A stretch of DNA of 64,000 nt. Source: Brumimicrobium salinarum (GTDB lineage: Bacteria; Bacteroidota; Bacteroidia; Flavobacteriales_D; Crocinitomicaceae). The notes beneath the pieces were generated by a model. That model did not search any database. It saw only the letters and a program-made list of their open reading frames with translations, and was not told the origin of the DNA. Of this stretch, positions 28,213 to 36,413 are shown piece by piece. Every line of letters begins with the position of its first letter. Position 1 is the stretch's first letter. The DNA lies in assembly GCF_002844555.1 (NCBI RefSeq), contig NZ_PJNI01000009.1, positions 124,001 through 188,000 on the forward strand, read 5' to 3'. The position numbers were made by a program, and so were the translations under genes.

Positions 28213-29166
28213 TTAAACTAGGGTTTTCCCTTGCAACGATTTTCGTGTATTACTTTCAATACGCGTTTCAATATTCGTCGTGTCTGCTCTTTTAAAAGAT
28301 TGCCCTGTTATTTTTTCGTAAAGTTCAATGTAACGCTGTGTGACTAAAGCAATAAAGTCTTCGGGAATTACAGGCATTTCCTGCCCTTCTAACCCTTGAA
28401 AGTCATGCTCTATTAACCATTGACGAACAAACTCTTTGCTCAATTGCCGTTGGGGCTGTTTATTGTCTTGGCGTTCTTGATATCCATCAAGATAAAAATA
28501 ACGTGAAGAATCAGGCGTGTGAATTTCATCCATTAACATCACTTGTCCATCCTTCATCCCAAATTCATACTTCGTATCAACGAGAATTAACCCTCGTTCT
28601 TTTGCCATTTCAACTCCTCTTTGATACAGTTGATGCGTATATTTTTCTAATTGTTCGTAAACCTCTTTACTTACAATACCTTGATTTAAAATTTCTACTT
28701 TAGAAATATCCTCATCATGCCCCTCAACAGCTTTAGTAGAAGGCGTAATAATGGGCTCGGGAAAAGGATCATTCTCATTCATTCCTTCAGGCATTTCAAC
28801 ACCACATAATGTTCTTTTTCCAGCTTTATATTCTCGCCATGCATGTCCAGTAAGATAACCTCGAATAACCATTTCGATTCGAATAGGCTCACATTTATGT
28901 CCAACTGCTACATTTGGATCTGGAACATCTATCAACCAATTGGGAAGAATATCTTCCGTTGCTTTTAAAAAATATGTTGCCACTTGATTAAGCACCTGGC
29001 CTTTGAAAGGAATACCTGCTGGCAAAATATGATCAAAAGCGGAGATTCTATCTGAAGCAATCATCACTATATATTCCTCACCTATAAAATAAACATCTCT
29101 TACCTTTCCTTTGTAAACTTCCGTTTGGTTGGGGAAGTTAAAATCTGTTGTCGTTAAACTTTTCAT
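28213..29166 (-). CDS. purC: Phosphoribosylaminoimidazole-succinocarboxamide synthase
   Basis: Purine biosynthesis step 7: joins aspartate to CAIR with ATP. The 317-residue protein contains [28 protein letters not shown], the [16 protein letters not shown] motif and [27 protein letters not shown]. The start at 29166 gives the usual length and leaves a 4-base gap to the upstream phoH-like gene; the longer frame would overlap it by 20 bases. Confidence 0.96.
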   Translation of the reverse strand: MKSLTTTDFNFPNQTEVYKGKVRDVYFIGEEYIVMIASDRISAFDHILPAGIPFKGQVLNQVATYFLKATEDILPNWLIDVPDPNVAVGHKCEPIRIEMVIRGYLTGHAWREYKAGKRTLCGVEMPEGMNENDPFPEPIITPSTKAVEGHDEDISKVEILNQGIVSKEVYEQLEKYTHQLYQRGVEMAKERGLILVDTKYEFGMKDGQVMLMDEIHTPDSSRYFYLDGYQERQDNKQPQRQLSKEFVRQWLIEHDFQGLEGQEMPVIPEDFIALVTQRYIELYEKITGQSFKRADTTNIETRIESNTRKSLQGKTLV

Positions 29167-29170
29167 CATT

Positions 29171-30106
29171 TTATTTTTCTTCGAAAGCATTAATAATTTT
29201 CTTCACCAAATTATGGCGAATCACATCGTTTTTGTTCAAACGTACTAAACCTATCCCGTCTATATTTTTCAAACGATCAAGTGCAAATATAAGACCCGAC
29301 TTCTGTTTTGACGGTAAATCAATTTGAGAAGCATCTCCCGTGATAACGAAGTTGGCATTGGTTCCCATTCGTGTTAAAAACATCTTCATTTGATTGACTG
29401 TTGCATTTTGAGCTTCATCTAAAATGACAAAAGCTTTATCAAGTGTTCTTCCACGCATAAAAGCAAGGGGAGCAATTTCGATGACCCCTAACTCTATGTA
29501 ATCCATTAATTTTTCTGCTGGAATCATATCTCTTAAAGCGTCATACAAGGGCATCATATAAGGATCTAATTTATCTTTCATGTCGCCGGGTAAAAAACCG
29601 AGACTTTCTCCTGCTTCTACCGCTGGACGCGTAAGGATTATGCGTCGAACTTGCTTATTTTTCAATGCACGCACAGCACAAGCTACAGCCGTATATGTCT
29701 TACCCGTTCCTGCTGGTCCAACAGCAAAAACCATATCTTTGGTATTGACCGCCTCAACTAATTTTCGCTGATTAAAAGTACGGGCTTTTATTTTGTTGCC
29801 ACCTACACCATGTAAAATAATTTCTGACCCGTCGCCCGATAACATTTCAACAGGATCTTCAACCATTACATTATCAATATTGTTTTCGGTTAAACCTCCA
29901 TATTTTTTGATGTGTGCAATAAGCTGTGTCAACTTCTCTTCAAAGACCTCCGCAGCAGATTCATCACCTGAAACTGAAAGCACATTTCCACGTGCGGTGA
30001 TTTTTAAATCTGAAAAATATTTCCGAATCAATTTTAACTTGCTGTTATTAATCCCCAGTAATTCTAAAGGATTAATATCATCAATTTCAATCTTTTTTTC
30101 TATCAA
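29171..30106 (-). CDS. PhoH-like ATPase
   Basis: A 311-residue P-loop ATPase of the PhoH family: a KH-like N-terminal part (about 1-110), Walker A GPAGTGKT at about residue 134, Walker [10 protein letters not shown] and the sensor-like [10 protein letters not shown]. PhoH-like proteins are linked to RNA metabolism and ribosome maturation; the exact substrate is not known. It is first in an operon with purC. Confidence 0.92.
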   Translation of the reverse strand: MIEKKIEIDDINPLELLGINNSKLKLIRKYFSDLKITARGNVLSVSGDESAAEVFEEKLTQLIAHIKKYGGLTENNIDNVMVEDPVEMLSGDGSEIILHGVGGNKIKARTFNQRKLVEAVNTKDMVFAVGPAGTGKTYTAVACAVRALKNKQVRRIILTRPAVEAGESLGFLPGDMKDKLDPYMMPLYDALRDMIPAEKLMDYIELGVIEIAPLAFMRGRTLDKAFVILDEAQNATVNQMKMFLTRMGTNANFVITGDASQIDLPSKQKSGLIFALDRLKNIDGIGLVRLNKNDVIRHNLVKKIINAFEEK

Positions 30107-30132
30107 TATGATTTTTTTATGTTATTCGGTCT

Positions 30133-30140
30133 CAAATTTA
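30133..30140 (-). promoter_or_regulatory. -7 promoter element of phoH-like/purC
   Basis: TAAATTTG on the minus strand, 26 bases before the start codon. Confidence 0.55.
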
Positions 30141-30326
30141 AGGTATTTTTTGTTTGTTCAAAGTAATTTTAAAAAACAAGTTGATGTTAGTTTAACTAAA
30201 AAAACAGAAATATTATAAATCAATGAATCAAGTAACTAGAATGATCATTTTTCAAATTACTTCAATAAATTCAATTCATTTCTAAAAAAGCTTAATCTAA
30301 ACATATTCTATATCTAATACATTAAT

Positions 30327-30334
30327 TATGTTTG
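30327..30334 (+). promoter_or_regulatory. -7 promoter element of the YbaB-type gene
   Basis: TATGTTTG, 13 bases before the ATG at 30348. Confidence 0.55.
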
Positions 30335-30347
30335 TATAAAAAAAGAT

Positions 30348-30647
30348 ATGTTTGGAAAAGATATGATGGAGAAACTGCAAAAAATGCAAGCGCAAGCAGA
30401 AGTCTCTAAGCAAAAACTAGACGAAATTTTAGTTACAGGAGAAGCAGGTGGAAATCTTGTTGTAGTAGAAATGAACGGAAACCGGAAGTTAACGAATCTT
30501 TCCATTAATACAGCCTTAGACCAAATGGACAAAGAAGATTTAGAAGATCTACTTACCGTAGCTTTAAACCGAGCTATGGACGCTGCGAATGAAGCAAATG
30601 AAAAAGAAATGGCAAACTCCGCAAAAGGAATTATTCCAGGATTATAA
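30348..30647 (+). CDS. YbaB/EbfC nucleoid-associated protein
   Basis: Small DNA-binding protein of 99 residues with the family outline: MFGKDMMEKLQKMQAQAEVSKQKLDE helix, VTGEAGGNLVVVEMNGNRKL strands, then two helices ending in KGIIPGL. Dimers bind DNA without strict sequence specificity. Its stop overlaps the start of the next gene by 1 base. Confidence 0.95.
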   Translation: MFGKDMMEKLQKMQAQAEVSKQKLDEILVTGEAGGNLVVVEMNGNRKLTNLSINTALDQMDKEDLEDLLTVALNRAMDAANEANEKEMANSAKGIIPGL

Positions 30648-31219
30648 TGACAAAAGACGAAATAAGAAACCATTACAGAGCATTGAGAAAGGAACTTTCA
30701 CCAGAACAGTGTATTTATTATTCTCAACAGATTACAAATAATTTTTTAAGGGCTTGGAACTTTAACAATCAATTAATTCATTGCTTCCTTCCCATCCACC
30801 GATTAAAAGAGGTTGACACCGTTCCACTTATCAAAAGACTAAAAAGAAATAACAAAATATGTATTCCTGTTTCTAATTTTGATAAAAATAACATGACGCA
30901 TAAGTTACTGAATGAGCATACGCAGTTTCAAGACAATGCTTATGGAATCCCTGAACCTGTCTCAGGTGAAGATGTAAATGTGGAAGATATTCAAGTGGTT
31001 ATTATCCCATTATTAGCTGCTGATCAGCATGGAAATCGTTTAGGATATGGTAAAGGATTTTACGATCGTTTTCTAACACAATGTTCACCCGACACAGTAT
31101 TAATTGGACTTACCATGTTTGATATTCACGAAGACTTAGAAGATATGGGAGCACATGATGTACCACTGCATTACGTAGTAACGCCAAAAGGAATTATTAA
31201 AACAGAACATGCCCAGTAA
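30647..31219 (+). CDS. 5-formyltetrahydrofolate cyclo-ligase
   Basis: Converts 5-formyl-THF to 5,10-methenyl-THF with ATP. The 190-residue protein shows the N-terminal RNHYRALRKELSPEQ helix, the substrate loop PLLAADQHGNRLGYGKGFYDRFL (GYGKGFYDR is the nucleotide/Mg site) and the expected length. Co-transcribed with the YbaB-type gene (1-base overlap). A conserved repeat starts 5 bases after its stop. Confidence 0.95.
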   Translation: MTKDEIRNHYRALRKELSPEQCIYYSQQITNNFLRAWNFNNQLIHCFLPIHRLKEVDTVPLIKRLKRNNKICIPVSNFDKNNMTHKLLNEHTQFQDNAYGIPEPVSGEDVNVEDIQVVIIPLLAADQHGNRLGYGKGFYDRFLTQCSPDTVLIGLTMFDIHEDLEDMGAHDVPLHYVVTPKGIIKTEHAQ

Positions 31220-31223
31220 AAGG

Positions 31224-31320
31224 CTTCTCGGAAGCTTTACCAATAGTTGAATAAACTACTATAAAAAGCACTTTTTAACTTGACAAGACCCTTCCATATT
31301 TGAAAATCTTGATTTTTGAA
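31224..31320 (+). repeat. 3'-flank repeat, copy R1
   Basis: Starts 5 bases after the cyclo-ligase stop. It shares blocks GGAAGCTTTACCAATAGTT.AATAAAC and TTGACAAGAyCC..CCATATTTGAAAATCTTG with R3 (39640-39738) and more weakly with R2 (32043-32140). CAAGA ... TCTTG can form a hairpin. Confidence 0.6.
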
Positions 31321-31338
31321 TTTGATAAGGATGAAAGT

Positions 31339-31362
31339 TGTGTGTGTGTGTGTGTGTGTGTG
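31339..31362. repeat. (TG)12 microsatellite
   Basis: Twelve uninterrupted TG units in a non-coding stretch. Nothing else is recognisable between the R1 repeat and the terminator at 31571. Confidence 0.95.
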
Positions 31363-31570
31363 CTGGAAAGCAAGAGAGAGAAGAATAGTATCGGATAGGC
31401 ATTTAAAACAGTTCACAAACCGCTCGAATAGTGTCTTGATTTTTAACATTTAGAAAAATCTGTTTACTTTTTTAACAAATTAAAAAACAGCAGATTGTTC
31501 ACTTTCATGATATTTGCCACAAGATGCATAAGCAATTATGTGTCCTAATAAGTAGTTTTAGCAAACATTG

Positions 31571-31601
31571 AAGCCTCTCTTTTGAGAGGTTTCTTTTTTT
31601 T
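31571..31601 (+). terminator. Rho-independent terminator without an adjacent gene
   Basis: Stem AAGCCTCTC / GAGAGGTTT with loop TTTT, then eight T. The nearest plus-strand gene ends 350 bases upstream, so it ends either a long 3' tail or a separate small RNA. Confidence 0.85.
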
Positions 31602-31711
31602 ACCTAGTTTCACTTAATCTATAAAAACCAAATTAAGGTTCAAAAACAATTGTTGCAGTCTGGTTTAGACATTAGTTAACCGGCTTATACCTAGGAAGAA
31701 TATAAAGTTAA

Positions 31712-32026
31712 TGGGTTACCAAGATTTGTCGGTAATTAATCACTATTTGCTAAAAGATTTCTCCATCCCAAAAATCTTTGATTTTTGGGATGATCGAAAT
31801 GACATTCACTTTAGGGTTGGTATAGGAGAAAAAGAGGAAAAGCTACGCTTTTCCTCTTTTTCTCCATCTATCTTTTCATTCCTGTCATTTCGACAGAGTC
31901 CCGAGAACTCGGGGCGACAAGAAATCTTTACAAATCATTTTAATACATGCGTTAACAATGAAAAAATTGTAATTTATCGATTACAATTCGCAACATAAAG
32001 AGTTAACTACCTATCTTGGTAACCCA
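31712..32026. repeat. MITE-like element B, copy 1
   Basis: A 315-bp element with 14-bp perfect terminal inverted repeats (TGGGTTACCAAGAT / ATCTTGGTAACCCA) and a 10-bp flanking direct repeat ATAAAGTTAA (31702-31711 and 32027-32036), as left by transposition. Inside are nested hairpins: TCCCAAAAATC/GATTTTTGGGA, GAGGAAAAGC/GCTTTTCCTC, CCCGAG/CTCGGG and AATTGTAA/TTACAATT. An open frame runs through it but is a by-product (see the rejected list). Confidence 0.9.
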
Positions 32027-32042
32027 ATAAAGTTAATTAAAA

Positions 32043-32140
32043 TGCTTAACAGGAACTTTACCAAAAGTTTAATTAACTACAATAAAAGTACACTTTCCAA
32101 CTGATTGGAAAGTGAAATTTGCAAGGGATCTTGCTAGTTA
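32043..32140 (+). repeat. 3'-flank repeat, copy R2 (diverged)
   Basis: GGAACTTTACCAAAAGTTTAATTAAC aligns with the first half of R1/R3 and ...CAAGGGATCTTG with the second half; it follows MITE-like copy B1. A separate hairpin ACTTTCCAA/TTGGAAAGT lies inside. Confidence 0.45.
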
Positions 32141-32238
32141 ACCATTTATTCACATGATTGACGGCTTAGATTTTTTATTTTCACATCAGGACGACAGACC
32201 TATTAGTGTTAGAAGCAAAAAACAAACATTATCCGACG

Positions 32239-32886
32239 CTACACGTCATCCTTCCACTCTTCATAAAACTGATTTAAAAACGTCTTCATAAAATCTGTCC
32301 TTTTTCTGGCGATTTCTTTTCCAGTTGACGTATGCATGCGACCTTCTAATAGGAGTAATTTTTCATAAAAATGATTAATCGTATGCGTTCTTTCGTTTAT
32401 ATACTGTTCGACATCTTGATTTTTTTGCGGCAATATTTCAGGATCATATATCATTTGACCTATTGAACCGCCATAAGCAAAAGTTCGAGCAATACCAATT
32501 GCGCCCAAAGCATCGATTCTGTCAGCATCCTGAACAATCTTACCTTCCAAACTTTTCATCTCATCTTTTTCTCCGCTCCCCTTAAAAGAAACCTTGTTTA
32601 CGATATCAACTATCTGTTGCTTAAACTCTTCATTTATATCTATATTTTCTAATATTAATTTTGCAACCTCACCACCTTTCAAAAAGTCCCCTCCATTGAA
32701 TTTATGATCTGATACATCATGCAACAAAGCCGCAGCTTCTACAATCAATGCGTTTCCACCTTCATTCTTTTGAATAGTTAACGCCAATTTCCGAACACGA
32801 TCAATATGATACCAATCATGTCCAGTGGATTCACCTTCAAATTGTTTCTTAATTTTACTTGCAAGATCTACTAATTCAGAATGCAT
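32239..32886 (-). CDS. HD-domain phosphohydrolase
   Basis: Metal-dependent phosphohydrolase of 215 residues. The HD signature is H in GHDWYHIDRV, HD in AALLHDVSDHKF and a later D in VQDADRIDALGAIGIART, the arrangement of the YedJ/PF01966 group often annotated as a nucleotide phosphohydrolase. The substrate cannot be told. It is divergent from acs. Confidence 0.88.
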   Translation of the reverse strand: MHSELVDLASKIKKQFEGESTGHDWYHIDRVRKLALTIQKNEGGNALIVEAAALLHDVSDHKFNGGDFLKGGEVAKLILENIDINEEFKQQIVDIVNKVSFKGSGEKDEMKSLEGKIVQDADRIDALGAIGIARTFAYGGSIGQMIYDPEILPQKNQDVEQYINERTHTINHFYEKLLLLEGRMHTSTGKEIARKRTDFMKTFLNQFYEEWKDDV

Positions 32887-32957
32887 ATTTATTTCAAATT
32901 TAGAAGTAATTTTAAAACAATATTAGTAAATTTAGGAGTTATCAAAATAAAAAAACC

Positions 32958-34862
32958 ATGAAATACATCGTAAAAAATCTTCCAGAGTACTTTAAATTTC
33001 AAGACAAGGCTTTAAATTCTCCTGAAGAATTTTGGGGAGATATTGCATCAACATTTGTTTGGAAAAAAAAATGGGATAATGTTCTCAATGCAGACATGGT
33101 AAATGCAGACATCAAATGGTTTGAAGGCGGACAATTAAACATTACCGAAAATTGCATCGATAGGCATTTAAAAGATCGCGGAGAAGAAACCGCTATTATT
33201 TTTGAACCCAATTCTCCAACTGAAAAAGCGCAGCACATAAGTTATAATCAATTATCTGTTGAGGTTAATAAAATTGCAAATGTATTGCGATCACAAGGAA
33301 TTGAAAAAGGAGATCGGATTTGCATATACCTTCCAATGATACCTGAATTAGCTTACACGATGTTAGCCTGTGCTAGAATTGGAGCGATTCATTCTGTTAT
33401 CTTCGCTGGGTACTCTTCAACAGCCATCGCCTCTCGTGTTAATGATGCCGCATGTAAAATGGTGATTTGTGCAGATGGTTCCTACAGAGGTACTAAAGAA
33501 ATAAATTTAAAATCACTCGTTGACAAAGCTTTAGAAAATTGCCCTTCCGTTGAAAGTGTGCTGGTTATTAAGCGAACGAACGGTGAAGTATCCATGCAAA
33601 GTAACCGCGACTTTTATCTTGAAGAGTTGATGCAGGAAACACAAACAATATGTAAACCAGCTGTTATGGACGCAGAAGATCCTTTATTTATTCTCTACAC
33701 TTCTGGTTCAACAGGTACACCGAAAGGAATGGTGCATACAACAGGCGGATACATGGTTTATACCGCGCACACCTTCGCAAATGTATTTCAATACAAAGAA
33801 AAGGACATTTATTGGTGCACAGCTGATATTGGATGGATTACCGGACATTCCTATATACTATATGGTCCACTGTTAAATGGAGCAACAACGATAATTTATG
33901 AAGGAGTACCTTCTTATCCAGACCACAATCGTTTTTGGGAAATCGTAGAAAAACACAAAGTAAATCAGTTTTATACAGCCCCCACAGCGATTAGATCATT
34001 AGCAAAACAAGACATTAAACACGTAGAAAAACATGATTTATCTTCATTAAAAGTATTAGGATCCGTTGGCGAACCTATCAATGTTGAAGCATGGAATTGG
34101 TATTATCATCATATTGGAAAAGAACGTTGTCCTATTGTGGATACATGGTGGCAAACAGAAACGGGAGGAATATTAATATCTCCAATCCCTTTTACAACAC
34201 CTACAAAAGCTACTTTTGCTACTTTTCCTTTATTAGGAATTCAACCAGTATTAATGGATGATGAAGGCGTTGAACAAGAAGGTAATTTAACAAGTGGCAA
34301 CCTTTGTATAAAAAAACCATGGCCTGGCATAGCCAGAACAGTTTGGAATAACCACCAACGATATAAAGACACTTATTTTTCAGCCTATCCTGGGTATTAT
34401 TTCTCTGGAGACGCAGCATTGCGAGATCCTGCAGGATATTATAGAATAACTGGACGTGTGGATGATGTCGTTATCGTTTCAGGTCATAACCTAGGAACCG
34501 CTCCTATTGAAAACACCATTAATGAACAAACCATTGTAGCTGAATCTGCAATTGTTGGCTATCCACATGAAGTAAAAGGGAATGCACTTTTTGGATTCAT
34601 CACTTTAAAACATGAAATCTCTTCAGAAGAGCAGGAGAATTTAAAAACAGCTATTAATGAAGCGATTGCCGATCAAATTGGACCAATTGCCAAGTTATCT
34701 AAAATTCAATTTACAGTTAGTTTACCCAAAACGCGTTCAGGAAAAATAATGAGGCGTATTCTACGAAAAATAGCGGCCAATGAATTGGATAATTTAGGAG
34801 ATACTTCAACTTTATTAAATCCAGAAGCTGTTCAAGCAATCATTGATAATAGAACTGATTAA
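32958..34862 (+). CDS. acs: Acetyl-CoA synthetase
   Basis: Activates acetate to acetyl-CoA through acetyl-AMP. The 634-residue protein carries the ANL-superfamily motifs: P-loop YTSGSTGTPKGM (about 245-256), the acs-specific HTTGGYM, DTWWQTETGG (acetyl pocket Trp) and the C-terminal PKTRSGKIMRR whose Lys is the usual acetylation site. A small membrane-protein gene follows after 1 base. Confidence 0.95.
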   Translation: MKYIVKNLPEYFKFQDKALNSPEEFWGDIASTFVWKKKWDNVLNADMVNADIKWFEGGQLNITENCIDRHLKDRGEETAIIFEPNSPTEKAQHISYNQLSVEVNKIANVLRSQGIEKGDRICIYLPMIPELAYTMLACARIGAIHSVIFAGYSSTAIASRVNDAACKMVICADGSYRGTKEINLKSLVDKALENCPSVESVLVIKRTNGEVSMQSNRDFYLEELMQETQTICKPAVMDAEDPLFILYTSGSTGTPKGMVHTTGGYMVYTAHTFANVFQYKEKDIYWCTADIGWITGHSYILYGPLLNGATTIIYEGVPSYPDHNRFWEIVEKHKVNQFYTAPTAIRSLAKQDIKHVEKHDLSSLKVLGSVGEPINVEAWNWYYHHIGKERCPIVDTWWQTETGGILISPIPFTTPTKATFATFPLLGIQPVLMDDEGVEQEGNLTSGNLCIKKPWPGIARTVWNNHQRYKDTYFSAYPGYYFSGDAALRDPAGYYRITGRVDDVVIVSGHNLGTAPIENTINEQTIVAESAIVGYPHEVKGNALFGFITLKHEISSEEQENLKTAINEAIADQIGPIAKLSKIQFTVSLPKTRSGKIMRRILRKIAANELDNLGDTSTLLNPEAVQAIIDNRTD

Positions 34863-34863
34863 A

Positions 34864-35112
34864 ATGAAAAAGAATAAATTTCTGCAAGGACTTTTGGTAA
34901 TTGCAATTATAATTGGACTTTTTGCATGGGGCATATTCCTATCGAATTCGAACACACAATTAAAAAAAGTAATTAAAGAGGAAAAAGAGAAGTTTCATTA
35001 TTTAGATGCATACAATAAAGTAATTGAATACGATTTGACAACTGCCCGCGACAGTGTACGTATTTTAAGAGAAAAAATTGAGCAATTTAAAAATACAGAT
35101 ACCCTACGCTAA
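34864..35112 (+). CDS. Small membrane protein with coiled-coil tail
   Basis: An 82-residue protein: MKKNKFLQG, one membrane segment (LLVIAIIIGLFAWGIFL) and a heptad-like tail (LKKVIKEEKEKFHYLDAYNK, ARDSVRILREKIEQFKN). The ATG at 34864, immediately behind the acs stop, is preferred to the frame start at 34843 inside acs. Function is unknown. Confidence 0.7.
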   Translation: MKKNKFLQGLLVIAIIIGLFAWGIFLSNSNTQLKKVIKEEKEKFHYLDAYNKVIEYDLTTARDSVRILREKIEQFKNTDTLR

Positions 35113-35226
35113 GTATAAATTATTCTTGTACTTCGACTTATTTTTAATTATGATATACTAGAAAAATCAGGAGTTTAGTATTATCATCGACTTCTAAACA
35201 AAATATATTTTACCTGATCTGATGAA

Positions 35227-35958
35227 TTAATACTTCACCTCTCCATTTTTAAATAAATGATGATGCCCATTAATGTCTACCAACAACTCTCCTTCGATAG
35301 TTGAGGTAACAATTTTTCCCTTCTTCATTTGATTATCGAATTGGAATACATGATTTACATTGCGTTTCCACAAATGTTCATTATAAAGCGAATGCAAATA
35401 TTCTGAGCCCTTATGTTGGTACAGCGCTACATATCCATCAAGTATATCTACCAAGCTATATATCATGTTTCTTGGCGAATATGATTGCCCTGTAGCGATT
35501 TTTAAAGATGTTGCACGCGGCAAATCAAACTCTTGTTGATTGATATTTATACCGATTCCAATTATTGACTTCACTTGTTGTGAGGAGTATTGATTCTCAA
35601 TCAAAATACCTGCAGATTTTTCATCTTCAATCATAACATCGTTTGGCCATTTTATTTTTACATTTTCAGTGTGGGCGGATAAGAAATCATGAATAGACAA
35701 CGCAACGATGTGATTTAAAGAAATTATATTTTTTATTTTCCATAATTTGAGATCAGCGGCAACACTAAACAATAAATTAGAAAACGCGTCAGAATGCCAT
35801 TCATTTTGGCGTTGTCCTCTGCCACTTGTCTGTTTATCTGTCATAATTACAGTACCCGAATCAATAGCACCTGATTTAAACAGATTGGCAGTATAGTTGT
35901 TAGTAGAGTCGACGCACTCAAGAAATATAATATTTGTGCCAACGAATGTATTTTTCAT
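35227..35958 (-). CDS. birA: Biotin-[acetyl-CoA-carboxylase] ligase
   Basis: Attaches biotin to acetyl-CoA carboxylase. The 243-residue protein has DSTNNYT at the start, the biotinyl-AMP loop SGRGQRQNEWHS, KWPNDVMI and GIGININQQEF. It has no N-terminal helix-turn-helix, so it is the monofunctional (non-repressor) type. It is divergent from rsfS over 71 bases that hold a -7 element for each direction. Confidence 0.95.
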   Translation of the reverse strand: MKNTFVGTNIIFLECVDSTNNYTANLFKSGAIDSGTVIMTDKQTSGRGQRQNEWHSDAFSNLLFSVAADLKLWKIKNIISLNHIVALSIHDFLSAHTENVKIKWPNDVMIEDEKSAGILIENQYSSQQVKSIIGIGININQQEFDLPRATSLKIATGQSYSPRNMIYSLVDILDGYVALYQHKGSEYLHSLYNEHLWKRNVNHVFQFDNQMKKGKIVTSTIEGELLVDINGHHHLFKNGEVKY

Positions 35959-35987
35959 AATAGGGAAACTCCTTAAAAGTGAAGGCT

Positions 35988-35995
35988 CAAAATTA
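35988..35995 (-). promoter_or_regulatory. -7 promoter element of birA
   Basis: TAATTTTG on the minus strand, 29 bases before the ATG; an AAGGAG ribosome-binding-like site lies at 35969-35974. Confidence 0.55.
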
Positions 35996-36004
35996 AAATT
36001 TAAT

Positions 36005-36012
36005 TAGCTTTG
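36005..36012 (+). promoter_or_regulatory. -7 promoter element of the rsfS operon
   Basis: TAGCTTTG ends at 36012; transcription should begin a few bases later, so the GTG at 36012 cannot be the rsfS start and the ATG at 36030 is used. Confidence 0.6.
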
Positions 36013-36029
36013 TGCGCAAGAAAATAAGA

Positions 36030-36404
36030 ATGATAAATATAGTCAAAGAAATAAACTCAGAAAAACTATGCGAAGTTATCGTTGAAGGAATGAGAGATAA
36101 CAAAGCAGAGGACATTGTAGTTATAGATTTAAGAGAGGTAGAAAACGCCGTCACTGATTTTTTTGTAATTGGTAGTGGAGAATCTTCTACGCAAATAGAT
36201 GGTATAGCAGATTCTATCGTCCGATCTACACGTAAACATTTAAAGGAAAAACCTTGGCATCAAGAAGGTAAAAACGGTTCACAGTGGGTCTTGTTAGATT
36301 ATGTAAATGTAGTTGCACATATATTCCATAAAGATGTGCGCGATTATTATGAATTAGAAGATTTGTGGGCTGATGGTAAAAAGCGTCAGATTGAAAATCA
36401 ATAA
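36030..36404 (+). CDS. rsfS: Ribosomal silencing factor RsfS
   Basis: A 124-residue member of the RsfS/Iojap family, which binds uL14 and keeps ribosomal subunits apart under starvation. Family motifs are DIVVIDLREVENAVTDFFVI, STRKHLKEKPWHQEGKNGSQWVLLDY and HIFHKDVRDYYELEDLWAD. It is first in the rsfS-ftsH-DUF2007-cdsA run, a common order in Flavobacteriia. Confidence 0.95.
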   Translation: MINIVKEINSEKLCEVIVEGMRDNKAEDIVVIDLREVENAVTDFFVIGSGESSTQIDGIADSIVRSTRKHLKEKPWHQEGKNGSQWVLLDYVNVVAHIFHKDVRDYYELEDLWADGKKRQIENQ

Positions 36405-36413
36405 ACTTTAGAA

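Noticed and set aside
29793-30218. 141-residue plus-strand frame opposite the phoH-like gene
   Set aside because: Antisense to conserved phoH codons and without family resemblance.
31711-31998. Open frame of 95 residues (and its twin at 56656-56907)
   Set aside because: Both lie inside the two 315-bp MITE-like elements and run through their hairpins; no start context. The similarity of the two peptides comes from the DNA repeat.
36012-36029. GTG start for rsfS
   Set aside because: It overlaps the last base of the TAGCTTTG promoter element; the ATG at 36030 fits the family N-terminus.
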